Shown: positions 39,692-51,250 of the stretch, piece by piece
Position numbering within the stretch: the stretch's first letter is position 1
How the letters are laid out: every line of letters begins with the position of its first letter
Assembly: GCA_006937955.1 (NCBI GenBank)
Contig: SSNP01000085.1
Location: forward strand, 126,065-190,064
Direction of reading: 5' to 3'
DNA: 64,000 nt
Source: Pachypanchax playfairii
Lineage: Eukaryota > Chordata > Actinopteri > Cyprinodontiformes > Aplocheilidae
Notes under the pieces: generated by a model
Databases searched by the model: none
Told to the model about the DNA's origin: nothing
Seen by the model: only the letters and a program-made list of their open reading frames with translations
Position numbers and translations under genes: made by a program

Positions 39692-42600
39692 CTGAGAATC
39701 ACACAATAAACTGAAAATTAAAAGTCTTAAACAATTTATCTGTAAATGTAACTTCTATTGCGATTACCTGGCCAGCATGTCCACAGCTTTCTGCACAGCT
39801 TTTGTTTTCTTGTGCTGAGGGCCATACAACAAGCTCTGAATCTTCAGGCACTAAATTTAAAACACACAAATATAACATGGAGAGCGGTAAGCTGAAGACG
39901 AGAAGTGCAATTCATACTCAGAGGGGAAGAAACATACATCCTAGCAACATGTGGATGAACTAAACACACCAAAATAACCCCGTTAGCCAGTCCCAGGTTT
40001 CGATAACACCTCTGCCAACAATTCAGGAGGTGGATCTACAAGAAACTGGATTAGTACTTTAAATAAACAAAGTAAAGTCTCCAAGGGCAAAATTTTCTTT
40101 TTCATATGTCATCTGACCACAAAAGGTTGTGATGCAATAAACTATTACTGCATTCAAAGTACAGAAAAGTTCAGGCATATGAAGATGATTACCGATTTTG
40201 ACACACAAAATAAAAACTCGCCTCTTTTCTGCTTCATAAATAACAAAAAGCAAATGTTGAAAGCAGGAAAGAGGGAGGGGAAAAGTTCCCTCTTGACTGG
40301 GGAAAGCAAAACACTGGTAATCTGGAAGAGATCCATCTGGCCTCTTGAATGTTTTCACTGTTGCTAAGGTTGATGTAATGGAAGAGCCTTTTTTTCAGCA
40401 GTACTTCAGAGGAGGAAAGAGGGAAAAGTCGCATGTGTGTCTCTATGCTCCATTGTTCTTTGTTTTTAGTAGGTCTTGTCCTGTATTCATTGTATAAGCA
40501 AGTGGTTTTTTTGTGGGGATTTAAAAAAAAAAAACAATCGTTACTCAATCTGAGTCCAAGTGGTGTCATGATGACAGGAGTTAAAAAAAACCCTTCTGAC
40601 ATATCCGCTGCGGGTAGAGGCATTTCGGAAAGGTTAGGAGTTGGACGTGGTGCAGATAGAGTGAGTACTGATGTATCCTGAGCTCAGACAGCAACAACAA
40701 AGCAACATAACTGGAACGCTTCACTTAGTGACATGTCCTTACTTGTACTAAAACTATACCCTTTTGCTTGTGTATGTTACTGTGATGGGAAAACTAATCT
40801 CTTGTAAATCTGTCCATCGTGTGTGAAACCCAACCACCCGTTACATAAGATGTAATGAATGTAAATTAACAACAACAACAACAACCTGTACTACATGAGG
40901 AAAGTCTGTCACTGAATGCATGTTTTTGGTTAAAGGGACAGAACAGCATCCTGCTTTAATTGGGGTCAGTGTCTCTTTAATTTGCTGCATTTAGCAAACT
41001 GCCATTCTCTTGTTGCCCATCTGTCAGGTTCAATCCAGGATGAAGAAACACAAAGTCACTCAGTGTGTTATTTTACACCAGAGAGGGCAGCTCTGCTGCT
41101 CCCTTTCCAAGATTAGCATGTAACTCTGATAACACTGAGCTCTATGGAGATGGTGGAAATAGCTCATCTCAAAATGACAGGGACTCTTTGTGGCGCATTC
41201 TGGACGGGCCTGTCACCATCTCACTAAACAGGACGAATCTCGGCTTTGTTTTAAAACCTAATAACTGTTTACCAGAGACCGTGTCTCCCTTGAAGACAGG
41301 AACTATCATTCTCATGTATATTATTTATTTCCAAGACAAACAGGATGAGTGGCTTCTGTAACATGATTACCTTTGACATGGTCCTGTGGGCCTGGTTCAA
41401 TTGGCCCCCAGTCATCTCTACACTCCCAATCAACTGAAGAGTGTCAGCTACCTCAGAGCTCAGGTCACCAAATGCAGATCTTTTAGAATCCAAGGAGGCT
41501 CTCTGGATGTCCACACATTTCTGTTAGGATACATTTAGGATACAGTTTTAGAAATCGTACCACTGATACAAAGAACAAGTGGACCGAGCAACTTGATTAA
41601 GTGGTTTGTTTGGCATGCAGGAGGACCAAGTTCCCAGGGGGGTCAGTAGGCAAATTCAAAATACATGCAAACTGAGCACAATAGATACTAGCAAACAGTA
41701 CTTCTAATGCAAGAGTCATTAACAGGGCAACAGTGTTAGTGGCATTAGTTGGTAGCGTTTGACCTCTTGTTGTCCATTAATGAGGAGGAAACGACAGAAG
41801 TCATCCTGGACGTTAAGGTAGGCAGGATCCTGTGTGCCTACAGATTTCTTGTAAGCACTCAGACTCTGTTCAAAGTAGAGACCTGCAGTGTCTACAACAA
41901 CAAAGAAAACACACAAAAATGTTACACATGAACATAAATCTGAATTTTACAGAATTCTTTATTTTGAAAAACATGCTGCCAACTTATGTATCAAAAATGG
42001 GCTTATTATTATTAGTGAAATCCTTTTTACACAGAGATTCTTATGTCCTGATGTTATCTGTTAAATATCTTCCATTCAGTTTACAGTCTGTTTGAATTTG
42101 GTGACAAACCTGAACCTGTTCGACAAAAAGCCCTTTGTATGGCTGGTTTCTTTAATGCCGTCTTTAAGGGCTTGACATATAGATAGACAACGGGATATTC
42201 AGACTCTAATTAACCCCTTGTGTGCATCACTCAGGCCTTGCCTCTTGTCATAGAATAAACTCACCATTGTGATGGGTTTCTTCTGCAGCAGAAAGGATCC
42301 GAGCCAGGCTGTGGGAGATCTGAGCCCCCTCTAGCCCCTCTGGACTATGACTCATAGCAATGGCATGAGCCTAGCAGAAACACCCATGTGAGATAAGAAA
42401 AAACACACAACAACAAATGAGAAAGTTGAGGAAAATAATGTGCTACAACTTGGCAGACTCTTCAATTAAAAATAGCTTTCATATGTCAGTGTATTGTTCC
42501 TTGCCTTGGAGAGATGCTGCACGGCTCTGTCCAAATGACCTCTGTTCTGTTCAACGGCAGCCATGTTTTTATACACAGAACAAGTCTTCTCTGGCTTATT

Positions 42601-45600
42601 ACAGTCTTGCAGCAGCTGCAAAGACTTTTCACACTGATTTAAAGCCTCTTCTGGTCGGTTTAGTCTCCTATAGACACTAAAAGTCAAAAGAAACAATGAA
42701 ACAGAGAGAGTTGCAAAAAGTAAAAAATAAAATAGGTAAACAGACAACTTCTAAAAACTGTAATTTAACAGTTGTGCCTGTCCCAGCCATAAACATGTAC
42801 TAAGTAGACAGAAGAAAATAACACAGAAGATAAAGTTAAAACAAAGCAAACACTGCACCCCAGTGGCTGGCTGCAGTATAGCTTTTAAGTCCCGCCCCCT
42901 CCATGTAAACGAATGGAACATATCCCTGAACGAAAAATTAAAATTAAACCTTTCATCTTTTTTTTAGGTTTTGACTATTTTTTTTCATTTATTGTGATTT
43001 TATTTGGATGTCATTTTTGTTTATTAAAACTTTAATGAATTAGTGGACATGAGGTAAAAGGAGACAGGAAATAAGACAGAAGGGAAGAAGGTGGTAGAGA
43101 GAGAACACTAGAGATCTGCTTCAACACCCGCTGAGACACAAAAATAAGAGCAGAGACACCACAGCATCGAAAAAATTAATAACTTAATTAATTAATAACT
43201 GCTTAACAAACAATATTCTTAGTTAACACCTGTGTGAACATCTGCACCCCAGACCCCAAAAGAAACCCAGACTCAGGGCCAAAGTAGGACAGTCAAGGGG
43301 GACCACCACAGGGGCAACCACAGCTCCCACACCCAGACAAGACCATCAGCGACTCACAGGGCAGCTGCAGCACAACCGCCGTTCGGATGCTATATAGGGG
43401 CCGTAGAAACAACCCACCCAGCACCACCCCAAAAGAAACCTATACCCACCGTAACTTTTATTCAGAACTCCTACTACAAGAGACAATAGACACCCAAGTT
43501 GAGTCCACTGTTCTCATAGAGCCCCCCACCCCTAGAGTAATTGTCCAGTAAGGAGGGACCACCTGAGGTTTGAACTCTTATTGATTCACATAATAGTTCT
43601 TATTGTTATACGTTCAATTATTAGATTTTTTAAATGTTTATTTTTAATTAGTTGTTTAAAAACCTACCATAATTGTGTGCAAGTAAGTATGCACATCTCT
43701 GATGCACAGACTTTGGCTAGAAAATAATACAACATGGCAGGGCTTGTACACAAAATATCAGAGGTGTCATGCACTTTTATACTGTCTACAGTCAGTTCTT
43801 TATACTTTAATTTATTAATTCCACAAAACCTTACTTACGCTGTTATAAATTTGAGTGGGCTGTGGAAAAATAAAGATTTATGTCTGTGGTGCATATTTAT
43901 CCTAATTTTCATCTAGAACATAAACTCAACAAAATTAATTAAAAACAGCAAAACTATGATATATTTTCACATTTTATTTAGCTCATAATACATGAGAAGA
44001 TGCAAGTTATTACATCATTATGGATCAATTTCACAAGACTGCAGTAACTAGAAGACACGAAGCCCAACTGAAGAACAGAAAAGCTCTGCTGTTGGCTGCA
44101 GCTGAAGTCTGATCCACTCATCAGCATGAGTCCATTTCCTCTGAGGATGAACGTGAAGCTGCTCTTTATCTTTACGTGGATTTAAAATGCTCTTCTAATA
44201 TCTTGATAATCAGGAATGTTTTAGTGATTTAGTGGAAAGGAAAGTTGACAGTGTACAATACATCAAACATAGCCTAGTCTTACATAGGAAGAGGGTGTGA
44301 AATAAAAAGGTTTCATTATCCAATAGAAAGAAAAACAGGATGAATACAGCTCCAGAGCTAACAGTTCCAAATTATCTAATGGACTCTAAATTGAATTCTG
44401 CTCTTCAGTAAAGAGGATGCCCTTCCTCATGGGGGCAGACGTCTCACTGCTGAGCAGAACTCAGCTTTCCTGAACTGTTCAGTAACAGATCATCTAAATG
44501 TAGACTAAAATACATCAGTAAAATGTCAAGGGTCAATTTTTTCCAGTTTGTTTGGTCATTTCAGCAGTTTATCAGCCTTGTTTTAACAGGGTCTGTCTGT
44601 CTAAACTTAACTGTGTTAAACAATGTTAACATCTCTAATGACAGAAGTCGGGTATTTGTGGCCAAGTCAATTTAAAGCAACTGCAAAGGTTACAGAAACG
44701 GTAAGAAAAAAATGGACAAAATCTCTGTCTTTAAGATTTTCCCATGAATATAAGTTTATATTAATGTTCCTTGATGGACAGTAGAAGTTCTCCACCCATA
44801 AATGTTCCCTGAGCAGGCATTTCAGGTCCTTTTAGGACAGAAATAGTAGCTGGAGGAGAGCTACGTTTGTTTCTCTATCCTCTCATTCACTCTGCATCCT
44901 TCCACACTTCCTGACAGAAAGGCAATATGCCACATTCTAATGAAATATGAAGTCCACAAAGTAAGCATTTAATATAATTAAGGATTTGCAGATGAGTTGC
45001 CAAGCAAACCACACAGTGCTCTTTTTGTAAATCTTTCCAGAAGATGGCTGACGTAAGTTTGCTGGTTTCTCTTAACTAAAACAAAACAGGCAACATTTAA
45101 GTGAAAACAGAGGAACAAAAAACACAAGCACTTACTCCAATAAAACTCACAGATACGATGTCATTGTATATTTTTGTTATGCATCATTGGTCCATATAGG
45201 TTGGAAACTAAACTATCAGTGATATCTAATGTTTTAGTCGTTTCCTGGCTCCAGCGCACCTGATGCAGTGGTTGTATTGGCTGTTCAGTATACCATCAAG
45301 TTCTGCAGAACCCTGTTAATCACCCACTGATCCAAGAGTAAGACAAAAGAGAAGCAGGTGCCCAAAGCAAAAGTTTGGGCACCCCACCTGGAAAGTAAAA
45401 CACCCTGTAGGTTTCTTTTAAAGTGGATTTCTTCCATCTTTCCACTAAAAGAGCTCATAGTATAAATAACTCCAGGTTTATCTTATTCAAAACTAGCCAA
45501 AAATTTACAAGAACATGTAGGTCATCAGACTGAAAGGACCACAGCAGAACCTTTGACTACGAGACCTTTATTTTGTTTTTCTTCTTGTTATTCTTGAGTT

Positions 45601-48600
45601 TTTCCTTTCTGAAACTCACCAGTGCTCAGACTCTCTGCTTGACTATCACTGTTTCTGATGATTGCCATTTCTTAATTAAATTACAAACCAAGGAAATGAC
45701 CATCTGAAAATGCTTTGCAATCTTCTAACAGCCTTTGCTCTCATAGTGCACATTCATTATTTAAGGTTTGAGTGACAAACAGCTGTTTAAAGGGTCTAAT
45801 GGCTGCTGATTTAATGGAGCAAAATGTAATGAGTCTTTAAAGACTAGAGCTGCATAGTAAACCCTTTGTTTTATATAGCTGAAAAAACATCTTTTCAAAT
45901 AGGCATAATAACTCCAATATATTGATTTGTTTGTGCTGCTTAACCTAAAATGTAAAAATTTAGACTGCTTTACTTTTCATGGCTATCTATGAGAATTACA
46001 TGATGATTTACAGGCTCATAGCTACACAGTTCTTTATTACAAAAATTAGCAAAACAAGACAAGTGGATAAAGTCTGTTTCAGCAACAGAAAAGTTGTTGA
46101 ACTGAAAATAACAAAGTCTTTTATCCATAAAATATCAGAACTATTCAGACCTGTACCATGTGTCCAGATCTGACAGCTGTCCGGTGGCGTCACAATTAAC
46201 CACAAAATACTGTAAAATTCAGCTACTGAACTACCAGATCGTCTTTATGATGCTATTGGTGAACTGGACCCACCTGACCTGTTTGATGGGGGTCTAGAGC
46301 TGGGTGGCAGCCACTGAAATAATGTAGAAATAATACAATTTAGTGAATATTTTATAGTGTTGGAACTTTTTCATGGTGCTTCTTTCCTTAAATGAACTAC
46401 TTCAGTTTAAAATGTTTCATTTAACATTTTTTATACATCAGTTTTGACAAGCTGTACTAAGATTCTCTACAGGTTAACAGAAGGTTGACAGAACAGCACC
46501 AACTGCGGGTCTGAAGCTTTGAGAAATACTTGACAAAATCTGGAACACATTTCAGATATGATGACACGTCATTATAAAAATTAAATTAAGAGTGAAAAAC
46601 ATTTAGTTGAATTTATTCATCCTGCGGCAATAAATTTCTGACATACAAAACTTTCTTGGAATGTTTGCCTCAATAAACTCTTTGAACTGAATCAGCAGTC
46701 ATCAGGACTCGAATAAATCAGTCTATTAGCAGCAGTGGATCTAAATTATAAAGGACAAGCAGAAACCAGCTAGAGTTCAGCCACCCTGTAAGACATACTG
46801 GAGCCCATCTAATGGATCAAAAGATCCCACCTTGAGAGGGAACCTAAACCTTGGTTCAGTGTTTGGACCAAAATCTACAGCTGAGCTTACGTCATTGTTC
46901 CAGGCTTTGGAGGGAATGTTCCCCTCAATAACAGCACTGCTGACTGACTGAGCTTTAGAAGCGTGCCAAATTCTTACCCGCCACCAAACAAAGGAGATTT
47001 AGCAAGCTTACAATCACCAGCCAGAGTCTGCACATTTTTGAAACTACACACATCATGTCAACAAACAGTGACTCTCTCAAACAGATAAAGATGGTATCGT
47101 TTAAAAATTCCTGTGAGTACAGCTCAACCTCTGCCAGCGCTCTCGGTGCTGAGACAGGAAATTAATCATTTACAGAGACTAACACGTTCACATTCATGTA
47201 ATCTTTCATTGTATAGAAACTAGTTAACAGGATCAGAATAAACATTATTGCATGTTATTCTTTCCCAGTTAGGCTTCTAATTTTATCCCGAACCCAAGTA
47301 GGTTCCATCTCTTGTTCCCAAACTGGACTATCAGTCTGCAGAGCACATGATGTGCATGTTAGCTGTCTCTGCTGTGATCCTTTAATTCTTTAATCCTCTC
47401 CTGAGCATGAAGGACTAACCTCAGCACCACCACTGTCAACACCTGAGGTCACAAATAAAGTAGCAGGAAGAAATCAATCAAGTAAAATGGTCATTAGTCT
47501 GGAGTAAATACAGCAGAAAAGAAACTATGCAATATATGAAGAAGCCACAAGTTTTATAATTACAGTTGGAAGTCAGTTCAAACATTAAAAAATACAAAGT
47601 AAGAAAAAGTCACAATTCAAAGGAAATGAAATGCTTCTTGTATTTTCTTTACCTCCACTGTACTATAAAGAGATGCAGCGATGTGGCTGAAAACATCTGG
47701 AAACATGAAATGCTTCATTGTGAGGGTGCTGCACAGGGACAAATTCAAAGAACTTTGTTTGGAAAAGAAAATGTTGGCTTCCATAGAGCATCAAATCATC
47801 AAATAAAATTCTTCAACAAACAGAACTTGATCAATTTTGTAAAGATATATCGCCCCCTTGTGGTCCAAATAACCCATTTTAAGAATAAATTACATTTAAA
47901 TGTGAAAAAATTGCTTCAAATATTTTCTAGATTGTTGGGAAAGAAAGTATAGTTTGACTGGAAATATTTTTTATATCTGAGATTGGTGTCTATCATCCCA
48001 CTACAGGACCATAATATACATTAGCTGATAAATCTTCATCTGCTTCTGTTGTTCAAAGTGAAGCCATATCATCTCGTTTACTGCCATGTTGTATTTTTGG
48101 AGCTGGAGTCTATGCATTAGAGACAAGAGGCTGGAAGTTCTGTCCACAATCAGGATGTTTTTAATGCATCATATAAATAAAAAAAATATAATTCTTTTTG
48201 CAAAATGATTATTTCCTCATGCAGCTTCAAGGAAGGTACAACAGAAGTCAAAACCTGAACAAAACTGAGGTTTTCTTTTAAGGAATATTATTTTTAATCC
48301 CATTTTAGATGCTTATTTTAAGTAAAATCTGTGCATCTTTTTAATTGTAGCTGCAGAGCTTCTCGTCCCCACCACAGTACCTGTATAGATCACTGCTGAT
48401 GTCCAGCTGGGTCTTTCTCTTCTCCTCCTGGTTAATAACACCATGTTGATGAAGCTCCTCCAAGATTTGCTCTGCCTTGAGTAAAGATGAATCTGCTTCC
48501 TCTAGAGTTGAGAAGTCAAGGAAGTTTTCAGCTGTTTGAATTAATTTTTTGTTTGTTTGTTTACTCTTGTGCAATACAGTCAACCCAGCATGCCGAGGAT

Positions 48601-50407
48601 ATTTGTCTGTAAGAAGTGAAGCTCCTCCCTGCGTGAGGCTGATACTCAGGAGACATGAGAGAACCTCCAGCTTCTCACCTCTGCAGGAGGAGATGGAGGA
48701 ACAGAAAGGTAGTGAGTCTCTGGCTAGAGCCAGCTGTTCCTTGGCCTGTGGTCCCCAACCTAGAACAGAAAAAATGATTCTAAGTTCAAACAAAAAAAAA
48801 AAGGACAAACTCATTGTGTTTTCCTCATGTCCAATGAATAACATACAAGTTTACAGTTGTACTAGAACAATGTTGCACACAGTGGCAGCTGGTTGCAGCA
48901 GGTCGTATCCTTGTTGGAAACGTCACTCTCTTCTATTTGTTTTCATTATGGTTTGGATGCTGTTGCTGCTTGAAGGATTTCTGCTGTTACATTATCACTA
49001 CTGCCACCTTTTATAATATGTTACCATAGAAACAGGAGAGTTGTTTATAAGCGGGAGCAATTGATGGGACATTTCTAAAGCTCAGTTAATATCAAAATTG
49101 CAACTCTACATCCCTAATCAACTAAAGAGATGTTTATTAGTATTTTTTTTTAAGTTATTTCCGTGACCACTGCTTGTTTGTTTGTTTGTTTGTTTTTAAA
49201 GGGGTCAGGGGGTGGGGGCTACAATAGGGAGCCGACAACTTTGTCCACACCTGTAAAGCTTTCAGTCCAAGTCAGAGTCCTGTCATCTGCAGAAATACTC
49301 TGATTACTCTGGAACTGTTGGTTGGATCAAACTGAACTGAGGATGCAACAGTGGTGTTTTTAAGAAGGGACAGAACAGACTGGACTTCTTAAGGAAGCTC
49401 AGATCCTTCAACATTTGCTGCAGGATTTTGAAGATCTTCTAAAAGTCTGTTGTGGAGCATGTGATCACGTCTGCAGTCACCTGTTCTGGAGCCGGTGACT
49501 TAAAGAGGCTGAAGAAAAAGATAAAGAAGATTCTGGTTCTGTTCAGAAGACTGATCTGGAGCTGCTTGAGCTGATTGTCAAAAGAATGATTCCTCAGTCA
49601 GATGTGATGCAACACAAACAACTAGTAGAGGAGATCCTTCCTGCTCAAATCTAGAACCACTTATAATAACTCTATAAAGAAACTTTTAAAAATTCCTTAC
49701 AACATCTAATTTCCTCTTGGGCTTTAAATAAAATAGTAATGAATTGAACTGAAATAGTAGCATTTACAATAAGAAGGAAAATAATGCCAAGTCAAATACA
49801 GAGAAATAATCAAATGCAAGAAAAGCAGGTTGTGTACTACTCAGGCTGAGAGTTACACAGAACTAAAGAACATTGTTTTCAATTTACCTTTGAACTGTAA
49901 ATATGCTTCAGCCAGTCTGGCATGGGCCTGGGCAAGTTTCAGGTGTCTGTCCCCATACACAAGCCTCGTCAGAGCAACACATCTCACCAGGTCCTGTATG
50001 CAAGAATCAAACTGAACACACAGTCAGATTCTGTCAGTGTCACTAGTATTTGAACATTGCATAAAAAGTGTCAAATTAGTTTGGTTTTGCAGTGAGACTC
50101 AATAATGTGTCTTTGTGGTTTTAGAGAACTGCAAAAAGTTTTTTTATGATTTATCATATTTTGTAAAGACATATATTTGGCATTTAAAAGTATTTTCTAT
50201 TGCAGGTTCCCTCATAATCTGATCTGAATTTTATTACATTTTCGACACGTTTTGTGGAGCTAAACCTGGAAATAGAAACCTGTTTTCCAGAAAAATACTT
50301 AGAAAAAGCATTAATCTAATACATACCTGTTTGTTGTCCTCACTGGTTTGAGCCCGACTGGTAAAGTATTTAAGCTTCTCTTCAGGAGGCATCATCAAAA
50401 ATTCCAT
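39583..50407 (-). CDS. ttc23: ttc23, tetratricopeptide repeat protein 23
   Basis: TPR protein of the cilium base, placed in the EvC zone and linked to Hedgehog signalling in mammals. Coding exons on the minus strand run from 50327-50407 to 39583-39691 and give roughly 400-440 residues (human about 447). Diagnostic stretches match human TTC23: LVRCVALTRLVYGDRHLKLA, RAVQHLSKAHAIAMS (across a splice), NVQDDFCRFLLINGQ, AFGDLSSEVADTLQLIG and CLKIQSLLYGPQHKKT. The start MEFLMMPPEEKLKYF is the first ATG with homology; an upstream in-frame reading meets a stop. One internal exon boundary (48532-48645) is uncertain and one intron is GC-AG. Position next to synm in opposite orientation fits human 15q26.3. 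Confidence 0.92.
39768..39850 (-). CDS. ttc23: ttc23 exon (CLKIQSLLYGPQ)
   Basis: Reads CLKIQSLLYGPQHKKTKAVQ, then KAVDMLA plus AG. It matches CLQIQTLLYGPQDKRT in human TTC23. Donor gtaatc. Confidence 0.93.
41371..41520 (-). CDS. ttc23: ttc23 exon (TPR)
   Basis: 150 nt, 50 codons in phase 0. Reads KCVDIQRASLDSKRSAFGDL, then SSEVADTLQLIGSVEMTGGQ and LNQAHRTMSK. Matches EAFGDFSPEVAETYRLLGG in human. Donor gtaatc. Confidence 0.93.
41764..41891 (-). CDS. ttc23: ttc23 exon (TPR)
   Basis: Reads DTAGLYFEQSLSAYKKSVGT, then QDPAYLNVQDDFCRFLLING and QQE. Matches the FLSIQDEFCHFL segment of human. Acceptor ttgtag, donor gtcaaa. Confidence 0.93.
42265..42370 (-). CDS. ttc23: ttc23 exon (after the GC-AG intron)
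   Basis: Reads AHAIAMSHSPEGLEGAQISH, then SLARILSAAEETHHN. Acceptor ctgctag, donor gtgagt. The first residues join smoothly to the preceding exon only if the upstream donor is GC. Confidence 0.92.
42505..42667 (-). CDS. ttc23: ttc23 exon (TPR, GC donor)
   Basis: Reads RRLNRPEEALNQCEKSLQLL, then QDCNKPEKTCSVYKNMAAVE and QNRGHLDRAVQHLSK. Acceptor ctatag. The donor is AAG/gcaagg, a GC 5' splice site with otherwise strong consensus; no GT near it gives a homologous junction. Confidence 0.9.
42855..42945 (+). repeat. dispersed repeat, partial copy related to 28461
   Basis: Shares ggctggctgcagtata, then a C-rich block and catgtaaacgaatgg with the start of the element at 28461. It looks like one end of a transposon-derived family. 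Confidence 0.45.
43060..43570. repeat. repeat-like purine/C-rich tract
   Basis: A composition change (A, G and C rich, stop-poor in places) unlike the surrounding AT-rich intron, with phrases such as caccacaggggcaaccacag. It resembles degenerate interspersed repeats in fish genomes. Class not determined. Confidence 0.3.
48050..48300 (+). repeat. dispersed repeat, copy C
   Basis: Contains tgccatgttgtattttt shared with 21320 and the reverse complement of the 28725 block. Same orientation as the copy in igf1r intron 19. Confidence 0.4.
48381..48759 (-). CDS. ttc23: ttc23 exon pair, or one long exon (boundary uncertain)
   Basis: The 5' part (down to 48646 or 48565) reads GWGPQAKEQLALARDSLPFC, then GEKLEVLSCLL. 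The 3' part (from 48531 or 48501) reads ENFLDFSTLEEADSSLLKAE, then QILEELHQHGVINQEEKRKT and ends DISSDLYR, matching LLSLQKFKEAAENLTKAERL in human. Acceptor at 48760 and donor gtactg at 48380 are clear. The middle 114 bp (48532-48645) is open in frame, a multiple of three and bounded by possible GT and AG sites, so it may be intron or coding. Confidence 0.75.
49330..49720 (+). mobile_element. degenerate non-LTR retrotransposon fragment (reverse-transcriptase tail)
   Basis: Conceptual translation reads QNRLDFLRKLRSFNICCRIL, then KSVVEHVITSAVTC and LKRLKKKIKKI, with in-frame stops between. This is the RLYFLRKLRSF...FYQSVV block common to the end of LINE ORF2 in fish. It is inactive and lies in an intron of ttc23. 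Confidence 0.6.
49888..49993 (-). CDS. ttc23: ttc23 second coding exon
   Basis: 106 nt. Reads DLVRCVALTRLVYGDRHLKL, then AQAHARLAEAYLQFK. It matches ELVRCVALTRICYGDSHWKL in human almost residue for residue and is the strongest evidence for the gene identity. Confidence 0.95.
50327..50407 (-). CDS. ttc23: ttc23 first coding exon
   Basis: 27 codons, MEFLMMPPEEKLKYFTSRAQ then TSEDNKQ, matching FQPPREKLHLCEEKAKSYSN in human. Upstream codons in the same frame reach a stop, so this ATG is taken; human TTC23 has about 35 further N-terminal residues with no counterpart here. Donor gtatgt. Confidence 0.85.
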
Positions 50408-51100
50408 CTTAGTATAATTTGCTTGTCAAGAAGTCAGTCCATCAGTAAATCCATCTCCACCTCTACTGGTGCTCTTGTTTTCACATAATCTGCGGGTTTT
50501 ATTAAATCATCCGAATCAACAAGGCTCAAACTCAAAATGCAAATTAAAGCAACTACATTTATCACGGTATAAAGGAAAATTTCAAATGAAACGAGTGGAA
50601 ACACGTCGTTTAGCCATGTGTATGGCTGTGTACGTGTATCTGAGAGAAGGAACACTTACTCTATCGAGGAAAACGTCTCAGCTTTTATCTTTGTTTGATC
50701 ATCTCCCATATTTACCACGTATTACCAAAAACATGCTAGATTAACTCAGGAGAAGACGTTCCAGGACCAACTTCCTGTTTGGTTGCCTTGGTTACGCACT
50801 ATGGCGTGCCGTGCTACAGCTAGCCTTCTGCTGTTATTGTCCTGAATTTACATTTAACGGCTATAATTTAACCAAAAACTTAACATACTCTAAACATTGC
50901 CTTCCACGAAACATTATGATGTTTAAAATTAAACCTTAAGAGCTTATTTGTAAGTCGCTCAGCTATTTTCCTAAAGTTAAACTCGCATCGAGAGAGCTCT
51001 GCGAAGGAGCTAAACTGCTAAACACGGAAGTGGGGTGCATTCAAGAACACCGTCCGTTGGAAACTTTTGCCTACTGGTCTGTGGCAATTTTCCCATATCA
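50408..51100 (-). promoter_or_regulatory. ttc23 5' flank, probable promoter
   Basis: Holds the X-box at 50782-50795, an ETS-like cttcctg just beside it (50771-50777) and another ETS-like cggaagt near 51026. In human the TTC23 promoter is shared with the divergent LRRC28, so this region may be bidirectional. No start of a plus-strand gene was identified. Confidence 0.5.
50782..50795 (-). promoter_or_regulatory. RFX X-box
   Basis: Read on the minus strand, gtaaccaaggcaac fits the X-box consensus GTNRCC-N(0-3)-RGYAAC with no mismatch. It lies about 375 bp upstream of the ttc23 start codon on the coding strand. RFX factors drive cilium genes, and TTC23 is a ciliary protein. Confidence 0.7.
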
Positions 51101-51193
51101 TTTATCCCATAAAATAATTGACCGACAAACACAATCTTTGTATTCAAGAGCAAAATGTATAGAAAACTACCACATGTGATTAAACCAGTTCAC

Positions 51194-51250
51194 TTGAATT
51201 TCCCTTCGGGGATTAATAAAGTATTTTTGATTTTGATTGATTTTGATTTG
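51194..51250 (+). mobile_element. LINE 3' end fragment
   Basis: The sequence gaatttcccttcggggatta followed by ataaagtattt and a short (TTTTGAT)n tail is a common 3' terminus of fish non-LTR retrotransposons. No coding part is left next to it. Confidence 0.55.

Larger units (their letters stand above)
42668..48380 (-). other. large ttc23 intron (about 5.7 kb)
   Basis: No coding exon was recognised. It contains a copy of a dispersed repeat at 42855-42945, an A/C-rich repeat-like tract at about 43060-43570, and part of another dispersed repeat at about 48050-48300. Short open frames (for example 47566-47952) have no recognisable features. Confidence 0.6.

Noticed and set aside
47566..47952. 128-codon plus-strand frame in the large ttc23 intron
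   Set aside because: Lys- and Asn-rich, no domain; typical of AT-rich intron sequence.
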